A stretch of DNA of 64,000 bases from Lingula anatina (taxonomy: Eukaryota; Brachiopoda; Lingulata; Lingulida; Lingulidae), in NCBI RefSeq assembly GCF_001039355.2, contig NW_019774848.1:386273-450272 (forward strand), given 5' to 3'. This document shows, in pieces, positions 31,807 to 44,876 of the stretch. A program made the position numbers and the translations under genes. The first letter of the stretch is position 1, and every line of letters starts with the position of its first letter. A model generated the notes under the pieces. That model was not told the DNA's origin. It worked only from the letters and a program-made list of their open reading frames with translations, and ran no database searches.

Positions 31807-34800
31807 TTCTCTAACACAGTCAACCTCTGCACCAGCATCAATGAGTTCCTTCACAACTGTGACATGCCCCATCTGACAGGCTATCCACAGAGCACTGGCG
31901 CCATCCTGTGGACACAAACAATAATATTACTGATGACAGCTTTTGATCAAGATAAAAAATTAAACAAATAAACATGTATTTGACATAAAATACTAGAAAT
32001 TTTGTGTGGTAGATAGCTGGCAATGTTCAATCTAAATAACAATCACCTTTCTCCTTGCATTGGCTTTTGCTCCCTTGGAGAGTAAGAATTTCACCATTTT
32101 CAAATGTCCATTCTGTGCTGCTATGAACAGTGAAGTGGCTCCATCTATCATCTCTGCCTGAATGTCTGCTCCGCGGGCTATCAGTTCCTCAGCCACATCT
32201 AAGTGGTTACACTGACAGGCCACAAATAAAGGTGTACCTCCATCCTGAAACACAGCATCATCTTACATAAATCTTCTCTCATGGCAAGCAAATTTATCTG
32301 TCTTAATGCAATATAAATTAATTTATTAAACTAACCCTATATTATTACTAAAAAATATTTCAGTTAGTCTGATTTCTGTTATTATAAATTAAACTGGCAA
32401 AATTGTTGTTTTATTTACATAGTTGTACAGGTCAACTTACATAGCTGGGCAGGTCAACAGGTGCCCCATTCTCCAGCAGTTCCTTCACTATGTCTAAATA
32501 GCCTCCTTGAGCAGCAAAGAACAATGCACATGTACCAGTCTGGCAAAAGAAAAAAAAACTATTTCAATCTCTTATGCATTTCAAAAACAAGTTGACAATA
32601 TAAAACAATATGCTTATAATAAGCTGCTTATTATGTTGCTCATCACACTGATACTGTAAAACAATATGCTTATTATGTTTATCACCACACTATAATAAGT
32701 CAATAAAATGTAAAAACCAGTGCTGACTGCTGCTTTACAACCTGCATTTATCAGAATTCCCTTGTAAATTTCACATCATGTATTTATGATCATTTCCATC
32801 AGCCCCAGGGGCAACAACCTGGTCAATTTAGATCCAAGCAAGTCATAAACCTGGGATATAAAACACAGTGTGTCACTGTTTGGCAAGCACAGCTGTTCTT
32901 TATTGCTGCAAACCTTCAGGAGGCATTAGGTCTGTTACCTTTGCTATTTAGATACCGGTATACTGGGTATGACAATGTATTGGAAATGACAAGCTGTACG
33001 TGTTGTCTTACCAATCTCCTTGCTCCAGGGTCAGCCCCTTGTTTTAGGAGTTCTTTAACACAGTCCAGGTGATTGTTAGCAGAGGCTAAGATAAGGGGAG
33101 TTGTCCCCTCCTAAAATTGAGGAAAAAATCAAAAAGAGGTAATACAATCACATGTCCAACAGGAGATAAATAGATTCCACTATCGTAATCTACTACCCTC
33201 TACCAGGGCGAGTGATAGATTTTTTTACAGATATTCACAGATATGTCTCTAGCTAGATAGATAGTCATTTACAGCTGAACTCACCCTGTTGAGGAATCTC
33301 AAGGCTGATTACATGGCTGATAATCGTTTGCATAACTGCTCAGGCACTGCCACTTAGCAGGTCCAGTCTAAGTCTGCGTGACAGCAATCAAGACAGTTAA
33401 TTACTCTGACTTCAATCACTTGCTCTTCTGTGACAGATAAAAAAGCCTTAGACTGGTTGCGTAACGAGCAGTTATCACATGGTTGTGAAGCAAAGCTCAT
33501 GCAGAGCAAGTACAAAGCCTTTGGCGCGCGGGCAGAGATAATTGCTCCCACATGGGATTCCTCAACAGGGTGGGTTTAGCTGAAAATGACCATCTATCTA
33601 GCTAGAGACATATCTGTGAATATCTGTAAAAAATCTATCACTCACCCTGGTAGAGGGTAGTAATCTACAATGACTAAAATGTAGAGTAATTTGCATCTGA
33701 TAAAGACATTTTAAGTGAGTTTGTCTTAAACCTTAACAGTGATTTCACATCAACTTATTCTTACTTTATCTTTGCAGTCTACATGAACTCTGCCGCTGTC
33801 CAATACTTTCCTCAGCTGCTCCAAATTCCCCTGCAATGACGCCAGGTGGAGAAGCTGGTCAGAGGGTGTCTCCTTCTGTAAAATGTAAATCATGGCAAAG
33901 TTATATCTCTTTATTTATTAGTATGATGTACAGAGCCGAAGATTTTCAAATACTAGTAGAGTGACTCACCAAAAGTGACTGTTATAAATAGCAACATGAT
34001 CAGCACCATGCTGGTAACACAGCTAGCTGTTACAGCTTAAATGGGGCATACACCTGTACATGTGTTCTGCCAAAATACAGGTACACATACATTTCAGCTG
34101 TGTACTTTACTGATAACTACCTAATAAAATGAAACTTCATTCCAATTCATTTTAAAAGCAAAAAAGGTCATCATTTGAAATTAAGTTAGTAGGTAAAGCA
34201 TATATTTGGGAGACATGATCACCTAGAAGATATTATTATGATGACAATGTTTTCAGTGTACAGCAGGCTTTGACTGCACAATCTCTTTATGTCACCTCTC
34301 ATTTTTTACAGCGACTTTTTACTTCTACTGGTTCTCAGTGGTCTTTAATACTACCTGGGTTCTTATCTTGAAAATGGCTTGTGTGTTAGAGGGTATCCTG
34401 TTTTGGCAAATTAAGCCAAAATTATTGTCTTTCTTTTGTATAATTGCCAGCATTGTCTTTTAAAAAGTTAACTGGTGCCAATGACATGACATATGATCTG
34501 AATTCCCAAAGATAGAGTCAGGTCTTTTTGAAACTGCCTTTTCCTCATCACTTCCAATGACCAGCTTTGGGGTGGTTGGGGTAATTTCCAGAAATTAATG
34601 ACAAAAAAATTGACAGAAGTCTTTCAGTTGGATTGTTCATGTGCTGGTATATGTATTAGAATGGGTGCAAAAAAAAGTGGATGCTCTTGGGTAATTGTCA
34701 TTACTAAACCCAAGTGTTTGTTCACCAAAGATGTAATGTGTAATGGCCCTAGAGTTTAATGTTTTATCCACACACAAAACTGTGGCTACGGAGTTGGGTC

Positions 34801-35327
34801 CCAGCACAAAAAAAATCTCTTACAGAATGACACATGGGGACTTGATGTGGGAAAGTACCACAATTAGATCTGAAGGTTGGGGCTTAGGAGGACGACCCAA
34901 ATGTGCAATAAGGACTCTCTTTCTGTATGACAGTGAACCACTTAATAAACACCTAACATGGTGTGAGGAGACGGTGTGCGTGTCCTTTGTGTGGAGAGTT
35001 TCAAAAATTAACTTTGACTTATAGAACGACTCTCACCCGTCAGCCATGTCCCATAAGTGGTTAATTTGACATATTTACATGTATACACATACATATAGCT
35101 ACATGCCGTTAATGAATTGAATACAACACTACAGTTGCGTGCGTGTAAACCTGCGAGTATTTGACAGCAATACTATCGGTAGACAAAACGTGAACGAAGG
35201 CGACAAACAATTCTCTGTATTAATGCGTTATCATAAAGCAATGGTTTTGCCATGCAACTTCCATAAAAAGCGCTGGGAAAAACTCACTATTTCATGAAGA
35301 TGATAATTAACATACCTTCAACGACAT
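31807..35327 (-). CDS. ANKRD29: ANKRD29-like, copy B (last three exons missing at the seam)
   Basis: Exons 35327-35316, 33875-33765, 33110-33012, 32539-32441, 32244-32047 and 31905-31807 match exons 1-6 of copy A in length, phase and sequence, with few or no amino-acid changes. Exons 7-9 are absent because the sequence stops at the undetermined base at 31758, inside the minisatellite next to exon 6. It is therefore truncated by the join, not by mutation. Intron 2 has an inverted-repeat transposon that copy A lacks. Confidence 0.88.
33194..33659. mobile_element. Mutator-like MITE with ~105-bp TIRs, in copy B only
   Basis: The element is 466 bp. The TIRs begin TACCCTCTACCAGGG and run about 105 bp with few mismatches. 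Flanks GTAATCTAC at 33185-33193 and 33660-33668 form a 9-bp target duplication. Copy A has one GTAATCTAC at the empty site (14237-14245). There is no transposase frame. Confidence 0.85.
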
Positions 35328-35790
35328 CCTCCACCTTTGCTGAAGAGAAATACGATACGATCTGACCGAGTTTCCTTTTGCAGATATGGATTGCCAAATT
35401 CTTCACAGCAATTACGTACCAAAAATAGCATGATTTAATAGCAGTTAATGTACTTTCATCACTTTCTTTTTAAGCATTTCATATTTGACAATAACTTATA
35501 TGACAAAAATATATATTCGTTCAAATTTATGGCATAATATTTAACTTGAGTAAAGGGAATGAAAGATTATTTTATGGGGGACTACTCAAGTGACTTTGCT
35601 CGCAGTGAATTGTGGGACGGCCTTTTCCGGTAGGCATCCATTTTGTTCGAAAGGTAGATGATAATTGCTACATTAAATAAACAAATCCTCAACTTGACCA
35701 TCATTTTTTGACGATAAAAGAATATCACATAGCTCCATGAATGTTCAATTGTTCTCTGTCTTACGTCTCTAGGTTGAATACAACACCACC

Positions 35791-37574
35791 ATGCAGAACG
35801 AAGCAGGAGAATACGTGGACATGTATGTTCCTCGCAAATGGTAAGAGAACGTGCAAAACACGTGTTCACTCCTAATAATAAGAAATGACCAATTGAAATA
35901 ATAATAATAAACAGTGTTCTTATTTTAACTGCTGAATTTTAAAATGGGGTTTATTCTAAAATTTATTTTTACTGTGCGTTATTATGTTAATGGCCCTACA
36001 ACTAACCAGCCAGACGGATACTGCTGTGTTCAGGCGTTGTAAATGGATGAGGCGTTTACTAACACTACTCCCAGATCTTTTAGCCCAAACGCCCATATTA
36101 ACCACCAAACCCACAAATTAACCAGCACACCGTACAATTATTTAGCAGCAACAAAGCGATACAAAGCATTAACATTTATTTGCTCTGGTGGTGCTGGTTA
36201 ATTTGTGGGTTAGGTGGTTAATACGTGTGTTAGTGCTAATAGAGTAGTGCTAGTAATTAATGCCCAATTTATTTATAAGGCCTGGTCTTGCTCACCAGTT
36301 TTTTCTACTATTCTAGGGCCTAATATTTCTTCACAGCGCTTGATACAGTTTAAATTTTTATCATGATCTTTTCAGTTCTGCGAGCAATAGAATCATTGCT
36401 GCTAAAGACCATGCCTCCATCCAGATCAACCTAGCTGAGGTAGGTGTGATGTATACAGGTGGTTCAGTAGGGATTTTTACTTTTGCTGCAAACTAACTTT
36501 GATAAAGATATTTGAATGGCATTAGCAGGCAAAGGCAAACTTCCTTCTTTTTCCAGATCTTTATTTTTGGCTTTCTAACTGAAATGGTGATTGTTGAGAT
36601 TCTATGAATCTCTGAAAATGGCTGCCAAGTTCTAATCAGCTAGGTGGAGATAAATGGATTTCACAAATTAAGATAATGTTAGAAAATATGATATTTTTAA
36701 AGGATGATATTAAATAAATATCAATTTTATAAGTTTTAGATAAATAAAGAAATCATTTTAAAACATTTGCCTACAGTCGACCTCTTGAGCTTTCATTTAA
36801 GTGCTACTTTTCAGTTAAAATATGAAGATATCTTTATCCAATGTTGTTTAGGTTGATGAAAACACAGGTCGTATGACTGGCTCCAACAGGACGTACGCCA
36901 TCTGCGGCCAGATTAGAAGAATGGTGAGCAATGATTTTGATTGATCCATGAAAACTAGAAATTAAACGTTTGTAAACATGCATTTCTTTGGGATTAATAG
37001 AGTTTTGTCATACTCCTGGTATTTAACTACATATGGCTTATAAAGCAATATGGTGGCATGTGTACAGTCTGACATGATAAATGAAAACGGTGGCTTGAAA
37101 ATGAAAAGGAAATATTGTGTTCATTACTACACTTTTTGCTGGGAATTTTTTGATAGATGCATCTTTTTTCAATTCATTTTATTTATTCCTTTTATTATAT
37201 AATGTTATTGTTATTATTATTTTGCTACTAGGGTGAATCAGATGACAGCATTGCAAGGCTGGCAAAGAAGGATGGTATCATTCCAAAGTGAGTATTGTAT
37301 AACACAGATGCAGGGCAACCCTATGTAGTCAAGTCTTGATTTATACAATTTTTCAGATTCTTGAGTTCATTTATAGATTTTGCAGAAATAAGTGCTGTTT
37401 TACAAACGCCATTTAAAATGTCCTTAACAAATGCAGGTGGCAACTTTTGTGAATTTTGCCAAAAATCTTCTGGTATCCCTCGGTGATTTTAACATAATGC
37501 CTGCTATAAGATCTGTTTTGTTGTATACTTATTTGACATCAACTTATTTCTCTTTTTGTTTCAGGAACTATTGA
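35791..37574 (+). CDS. RPS21: 40S ribosomal protein eS21, copy B
   Basis: Exons 35791-35840, 36376-36439, 36852-36923, 37232-37287 and 37565-37574, 83 residues. Coding differences from copy A are synonymous (for example CGA to AGA). The introns and the 5' flank carry several percent of SNPs and indels. AATAAA at 37657. An intact duplicate under constraint fits an allele. Confidence 0.96.
36050..36264. repeat. Foldback element in RPS21 intron 1, copy B
   Basis: Same position as 16745-16883, but with an enlarged loop of about 90 nt and degenerate arms. Confidence 0.65.
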
Positions 37575-39682
37575 CATTATTTCAAGACCCTAGTTAGGAT
37601 TCACATGAAGGAGGAAGATGAAGAAAACAAACTTTGCATTTTCTACATGAATATTGAATAAAAGTGGAAAATTCTATAAATTGGCTTTAGGATGTGTTTT
37701 CTAACTGAAAAGTCCCTAGATATACGTGAAAAGATACCAGACACTTTCATGAATATAAAAGCATAAATCAGGGGAAGTTTCTGTGGACCATTTATTAACA
37801 AGACTCAAGTAAATGAGGTTGTTTATTTGAGCCATTATTTCAGGGCGAAACTATTCTCCTCGATAACAAAAACGCTTGCTGTGTGAGAGAGAAATTAGAG
37901 ATTGAGCCGTTATGACAGGAATGGTGGTCCGTTTCACAGTACTTTGTACAAGTGACATTCGTCCCATAATATATTAGACTCAGTACTCCAACTATCCCTA
38001 ACCTGTACTAATCGTATGGCACACCGGACTTCATCCCTAGGACTGCCATTCCTGTTACACCGGTTTTGAATTGACTGGTTGGCATTGTCCATGAGGAGTG
38101 TACTACAGAAGCGTGAGGTTGCACTCGGAGATTTTTCACAAATGAAGTTAAATGGGAAGGGGGGGGGGGCGCAGAGAGGGACCTCGTTGAGCAAGTGCTG
38201 CGTTAGCATAAAAGTAATTTGGATATCTGTCCAATTGGTAGCTGTGGAGGCACTATCGTGACAAAAAAAATCATAGTCAGGGGATCTGAATCATTGCAAA
38301 ACATACATATAACGTTTGCAGACTAAGTTTAACTATAGCATTATTTGTTGGAGTACTGCTTTATGTAATTCAGGTTGCCACCTTATTGGCGGATAATTCT
38401 AAGCCAAACTGCCAACAAAAGGCCCTAAAAGCCGGCTGTGTAAAATCCCATATACCAAGAAGTTATAAAGAGAACTTCTCTTTATAACTTCTTGCATATA
38501 CTGACAACAAGAACACATTTATTAAATCAAAGCCGGTAGCACGGCTACGGAGATGCTTTACCGCTCACATCTCGCATGCATTCAAAATTATAAAAAAGAG
38601 AAAAAAAACTCGAAGATTTGACAAGTGATTAAATTTTGTCCAAATACTTTTGAGCAAAGGGTAGATAATGGTTGGGAAGGGAGTCTTGATTATTGATAAA
38701 CGGGCGAGTGACATTGTTTGTATTCCACTACTGCATGATAGCTACTGATGTTTTGTTGGTCGGAGTTAAATTTTTGAAATGATTGTCTTGCCTCTTCCGA
38801 TAAATGAAATAACTATACATATCATTTAAATGGAGAACTATCTCTTTCTTTAAATCAAAACTTGCAGAAAAATAGCTTTAGTATGTCACACGTGTTTGGA
38901 AACGTTATACGAAATTCAATTACACCTAGGTTTTAATTTCACCGAGTCGGAGAGAACAAACGTCCAGGGAAAATCAAAATATTACATCGTCTACATACAC
39001 AGTTTTGCAGCTGTTACTTATAATCGACCTTTATTAGACCATGAAAAGTAATTGTGTATGAAGTCTTGGTGACGGCTGTGACTTCTGTCACTGTTCTGTT
39101 TTGACAGGGTTCAACATTCGGTCACCAAGAGGTAGAGCGGCCGGCAAATAAAGACCATCCGGTACTGTAATCCGGTGTCACACACTGTGACGACATTCGT
39201 CGTAATCTGTGTCCGCCAGCAATGGCTTAACTATCGTGAACATATTCATGTGTGTATCAAATCCTCTCTGCATACAAAGGTTGTTATGTTAGGCCATAAA
39301 AGCATTTAGAAGAACAGCAAAAACTTTCACCTTAGGATCAGCTTGTCTTTTATGAAACACCTTTCAGACAAATAATCCGACTTAATAAGTCAACAGTAAC
39401 CAAGACTGTTCAGCGGGGAGCTAGCATGGGGGTTTTGTAAAACACACATAATATGTTGAATGGGGCGGAATAATAAACTGTTCGTGGTATTTATTTTTCG
39501 CCTTTATAGAACTTTGTTGTAAACTGGCTAAGACGGGCTAGGTTAGTTACCTGTGAGTACAGCCGGTACCAGTGGAGTTATATATGTGTAGTAGAGGGTT
39601 TACAACACCCCAGCTAAGACACAAGAACTGAGGTTTATTTCAGATATTAATTTGATACAGCTGATGTGCTGATGGTGGAACC
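37575..39682. other. RPS21-DYNLT5 intergenic region, copy B
   Basis: No gene. Includes the RPS21 poly(A) signal, a G-run at 38160-38169, a 37-bp perfect palindrome at 38457-38493 (AAGAAGTTATAAAGAGA arms) and about 230 bp of sequence not found in copy A. Confidence 0.5.
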
Positions 39683-41956
39683 ATGGCCGCCGAGCAGGTA
39701 AAAAAATATTTTTGTTATTTTATTCACCTTCGCTCTGCGCTGTCCAGATCATGGGGGAGGTTTTGATAACACGTAATTTGGTTTTCTGGAGGTCACTTCA
39801 TATGAAAACACTTGCTTACACCAAGGACCCAATAAATGTGTCCTTAGTTATTTTTTTTTTATTATTTCGCACGCTTTATTTTCCTCTGATGCAGAAGTTT
39901 TACACAGATGGATTCAAACAAGTATATTTTAGCTGATAATGCGTAAACACAGTAAAAGAGGTTTAAAAGAAAAATAAAACGATCACAGCTGATAACATGC
40001 TTCAGAATTTTCTGAAGTAAGTTTCGTCAAAATTTTAAATAATACCGTTCTCTTAATTTACAGCTAACATCCCATACTTAGAAACTTAAAACTTGTAACT
40101 AAAAATGTTTCACTAAAAAAAACTGGTTGCCCTTCCGACTGCTCTGTAATTCTGTAGATCATTCTTTAAATTAATGGTTTTGTTAAAGTGAATATAGTGA
40201 CGCCCTACAGAGGAGAGAGAGGAGCGCGGTATCACATCCAGTGGTTGGCGCAGTGCTTCAAAAGGCTTCCAGAAAATACGACATAAGGGGTAAAAACAAA
40301 GGAGAAAAATAGGACTTTTTGTGGTAAATTATAGCAAATAATAATATAAATAGAAATAGAAAAAAATAATGATTTTATATCTAAGATGCCTTTCCAACAA
40401 CCCCTAAGCCATTCTTGTACCGAATAGTTAATGATACAGTAACTAAATACATATATTGCATGTACAAAAACCGTATCTCAGTTTACTGTGAGTTTTTTTA
40501 CTTCTTACTTCTAAGCTTTATATTAGAAGCTACAATCTGCATGTACAGCTAAGGAGATAATATGGACAAATGTATCCACATAAAATGTTCCGCAGTGCGT
40601 ACTTTTTTCATTATTTCTCCCCCACAATCAACATGAGGTGACATATAAAATCAACTCTGTATCATAAAAATAGGGAAGAAAGAATTTTTCAAAGAAAATG
40701 CCAAAAATAGGAATATCTATTTAAGAACAGGGTGAAATAAGAACAGTACAGTCCCGTGCCGCCCTGTTGTTGTGTGTTGGGGCACGAGAGCACGCGGGTC
40801 ACGGTGAGCAGCATGTGACGTCTGCGACCTATTCTATCCAAAACCTCCTTGTTGTGAGCTTTTCTTTGCAAACAAAAGGGTCGTTCAGAAAACATATTTG
40901 GTAGCTTGTTTACTTATAAACCGCTCAGAATCGTGGAATTCAGATAAACATGTAGTGATGGCGTGTCAGGGGTACACCAATGTGTTGATTTTATTTTGCT
41001 TATCCGCATTTGCCATACAACGCAAGCAAACAAACGTTTTTTTTTCACCCAACCCCAGCACAACTCACAGTAACTTAATCCTTTTCCCTAATTATTTTTT
41101 TCTGCCAGCTTATTGATGTTATATATTTATTTGTCTGCCGTTTAAGGTTATGTAGACATAAGAAGTCCTCGCCACAACTTGTGTTTGCTTAGCTTTAGAC
41201 GTGTGTAGTATTTTGTACAACTTTTTTGCTCGATGATATTTCCCAGTAATATTTGAAGCAAAACCTTCATTTTTCTTTGTCCTCTTTATTAAAACGTACT
41301 TGTATTGATCACACATTTTATCATTTTAGAATACAGACAGTTTGAGCGTGAAGGCATTAAAGGACCACACGGACCGCACAGAAGCCTCCCCCAGTGGTAA
41401 CCGCACCTCATTTCGGCCCCGGGCAGCGTCTATCATATCAGAGTCCGGGTCCGTGGCCTCAGGAGGACCCAATGTTAAGGGTGACTTGAGGAAGATGACC
41501 ACACAGAAGATGGTGATGACTGGACTACGTAAGATGAGTATTGTGGCCAAGGACGTGCTGACAAAGAGGAGGATGAGCAAACCCGCCATACAGTTACAGT
41601 ACGAGAACACGTACAAAATGCACCCGGATGACGGTACCAAGTTTGCGTCCTACCGAGTAGAGGAGGCGGTGAGAGGGGAGCTGGAGAAACACCTTGAAGA
41701 TATGAAATACGACCCTACAAAGACTGCTCGGCTTACTAAGCAAATCTGTGACAAGATTTTAGACAAAGTGAAGGATCTAAATTTCCCGCGTTATAAGTTT
41801 GTGGTGCACGTGACAATGGGACAGAACGGCAACCAAGGGATGGTGGAGGCGAGCAGGTGTATCTGGGACGACAAGACAGATAACTACGCCTGCATTACCT
41901 ATAAAAACGCCTCCCTGTTTGCCATAGCTTGTATTTATGGGATGTACTTTGAGTAA
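39683..41956 (+). CDS. DYNLT5: Tctex-type dynein light chain (DYNLT5-like), copy B
   Basis: Exons 39683-39697 and 41330-41956, encoding the same 213 residues as copy A with only synonymous changes. The surrounding 2.5 kb, including the intron, differs by only about 15 changes, clearly less than the flanking regions. Confidence 0.9.
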
Positions 41957-43297
41957 AGACGGGGCAGAAAAGAATGAAATCAAAAATAGTGTCAAACACG
42001 TGCCATGACAATGCGTTTTTGTTTTAGGTGATGTAATCACAAACTATGGACTTTTATTACTCAACTCCGATCCTTGAACGCATCAAACACTGGGAGAAAC
42101 TGGTATTGATTAAGTCCCACCACAGACTTTAAACCAACTGTTTAGTGTTTGCGGGTATCCAGTCGCGTTTGCATTGAAAAAAGTTTCGATCTTCTTGGCC
42201 CGGCCTTCTGGCAGTGAAAACCTGGATCCGCAACCTGAGAAGTTTCATGTCGAAAAGGAACAACCTATCTTCAGTGTAAACGCGACTGCACAATTATCTT
42301 GGTATGCATAGCACGAAGGTTGGGTGTGTAACACAGGGAACTTAAGTTCCACATGAAGATCATTGATTATTCAATAAATATTACCTCGTTTATTTATATC
42401 CGGTGTCATTTCTATATAACAGAATGGGTTGTTGCTTTCATGACAACATATGTTTTTATTGCTTGTTTACTGATAGGATCCAACAAAAAGGTGTTGGATG
42501 CTTGTTTACACTAATCACCAGTAATAACCCTTGGAAAATAAATTTTATGTCACCAAAGTGAACAGAATTTAAAAACAAGGAAAGGTGACTGTTTTATGAA
42601 AATTACATTATATAGAGTTCCGTTCAATGTTTTTTAAAAAAAGACTTCACACCTTTACATCGCTTTTACGAGGACCTGTGAATGTTACACGGCTGATGTG
42701 GATATGTCTGATCACGGTATATGGTCTGTTCTTACTTTTAACACATCTGGAAGCCATTGTATCCAACTTTTCACGTTACAAACGGCCATTCCTCCGTTCG
42801 CTTTTCCCGGCTCACCTAACACACTTTCAGAAGCATTTCTGATCCTACCAAATTACAATTATCTCTTACAATTTGGCGACGGTACTCAATTCGTTACAGA
42901 GGCGTTTTTTGCCTGCATAAAAAAAAAAAAAAAAAAAGCATGATTCTTAGAATCTCTGAAAAAATTCAACACCAGACCTGCAGTATTGTAATTATCACCA
43001 TCATGATAATATTGCTGTTATGTAGGCACTCCTAACCGTGCAATCACAAGCATTGTGCCATCTCCTGATTACTGACGTGATTATGACGCTCACCATTCGA
43101 CAAACTTCAAATGTTGATTCAGCAATAATTATGGTTTAATATACCAGTAGACAGGTGTGTTGTACAGGTGTGTTGTACAGGTGTGGTGTGACAGTGGGAA
43201 AATAACTGTCGTACACCACATTGAATTAATGTGAACTTTAAGTCTCTACGTACATGTAGCAGTGGTACTTTAGCCAGATTACAGGAAAATATAGAAA

Positions 43298-44572
43298 ATG
43301 CGAGGAAAAGGTTTGGTGGCATTTCTGGTGTTCTTTATGGCAGCATGTTTTATAGCTGTCTCAACGTGTACCGAGCCTATGACGCTACAGCAAATCGTCC
43401 AGTCTGGAGACGCGTTCTTCTGTGTTAACAACAAGCCGCAGGGTAAGTATACTGCGACTAAAACGCTGTGGTAAAAAAGCTGCAAAAATAAGATTACCCG
43501 ACTATTCTGTCAAGCAACCAAAAAGTGGGTTGAGAATGTCAAAAGCATCTTTTCAAATTTTAAGTAAATCGTATATAGAAAATCTTTTCAATTTTCAAGT
43601 GAATCGCAAGTAGAAGTTTCAACGTAAATTACAGGCCATGATTAAAAACGCACGATACAACTGGCTACCACTTGTGTCAAAAATACAGTGGCAGATTTAG
43701 AGGGGGGTTCAGGGGGTTCTGACATTGCAAACGGAGATCCTTCCTGACAGAATAGTGTGTTAAAAAGAGAATACCGTTAATCCATCTTATTTTATCACAT
43801 CTTATTTCAGCATGCGAAAATCGCCGCCCCCAGTGCGTCGTGGATCCGTGTCAACGTCATCAGTGTGAACGTGGCCAGTGCATGTGAGCCGTGCTTTTTA
43901 CATTTATTATGAAATATCAGCCAGACCACCTTTCATGACTACTTTTATACAAAATTCCCAAATTTGATTTGAGGTCCTATTACCGGGAAACATCCCTAAC
44001 GAAAAAGTCCTATAGGATCCTAAAGGTCTTTTTCGTAAGAAAACACAAATGCTATTAATATGTACTGTAAAGAGATAATTGTTATATTTGAAATATACAC
44101 AAATTTGTTATTAATGGAAGATTGCCAAATTACTAGTCTGGACATTTTTTAGTTTATTTGTATAAAGTTCATTTGTCCAAATATGGGGACATCGTTAGAA
44201 GAAAGATTCATTTCAGCATGAAAATAATTATAATAAAAATACACAAAATTTCATCAGTGATATTCTCTTCACAGGGCGCCCTAATTGGACCAATGCGACT
44301 TTGGATTAACATCATTTAAACCAGTATTACTTTTTTATAAACGTCAGTCTTTCATTGATAATAACTTGGAATTTTAAGATGCACCCCATCATAACATCAA
44401 AAACAGCGATTGTTTCATTTATGTTCCACCTTAGCTGCAATGCACATAACTTGTGACACAGTCCTACTTAAAAGTACTTCTGTGTGTTGTAATTGACAGT
44501 TTCTTTTACAGATCTGACTGTATATGTCGGCCACTGTGTGTGTCTGACGGACCCAAAGGAGCCATCTGCTAA
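43298..44572 (+). CDS. Small cysteine-rich secreted peptide, copy B
   Basis: Exons 43298-43442, 43811-43883 and 44512-44572, again 92 residues with the signal peptide and all cysteines. Differences from copy A in the coding part are silent. Intron 1 is longer by about 133 bp because of an insertion at 43545-43677 flanked by GTCAAAA. AATAAA at 44688. Confidence 0.75.
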
Positions 44573-44876
44573 CGTCGTTTGCTGGTGAAAATCATGGTGT
44601 CATTTGCTAACAATACCCAATATAATCACCAAGGACACCGAACACTGACCATGCAAAGCATCATCATTGCCATAAACTTTTTGGTGAAATAAACATTTTG
44701 AAACTATTATAGTGAGATCATGCTAGTGCCTTCCATGACTTGATTCTGTCTCTGAAAGTTCCTATTGCAGTATAGGGATGCAAACTCTTTGAGTATCTTA
44801 GCTCCATCTCCATCTTCATCTAAATGAGTATTTGACAGCAATCACATCTTTTAAAACAAGCAATGATGTCACAGAG

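Noticed and set aside
33354-33551. 65-codon minus-strand frame inside the Mutator-like MITE
   Set aside because: Too short, no transposase similarity visible, present only in the MITE core.
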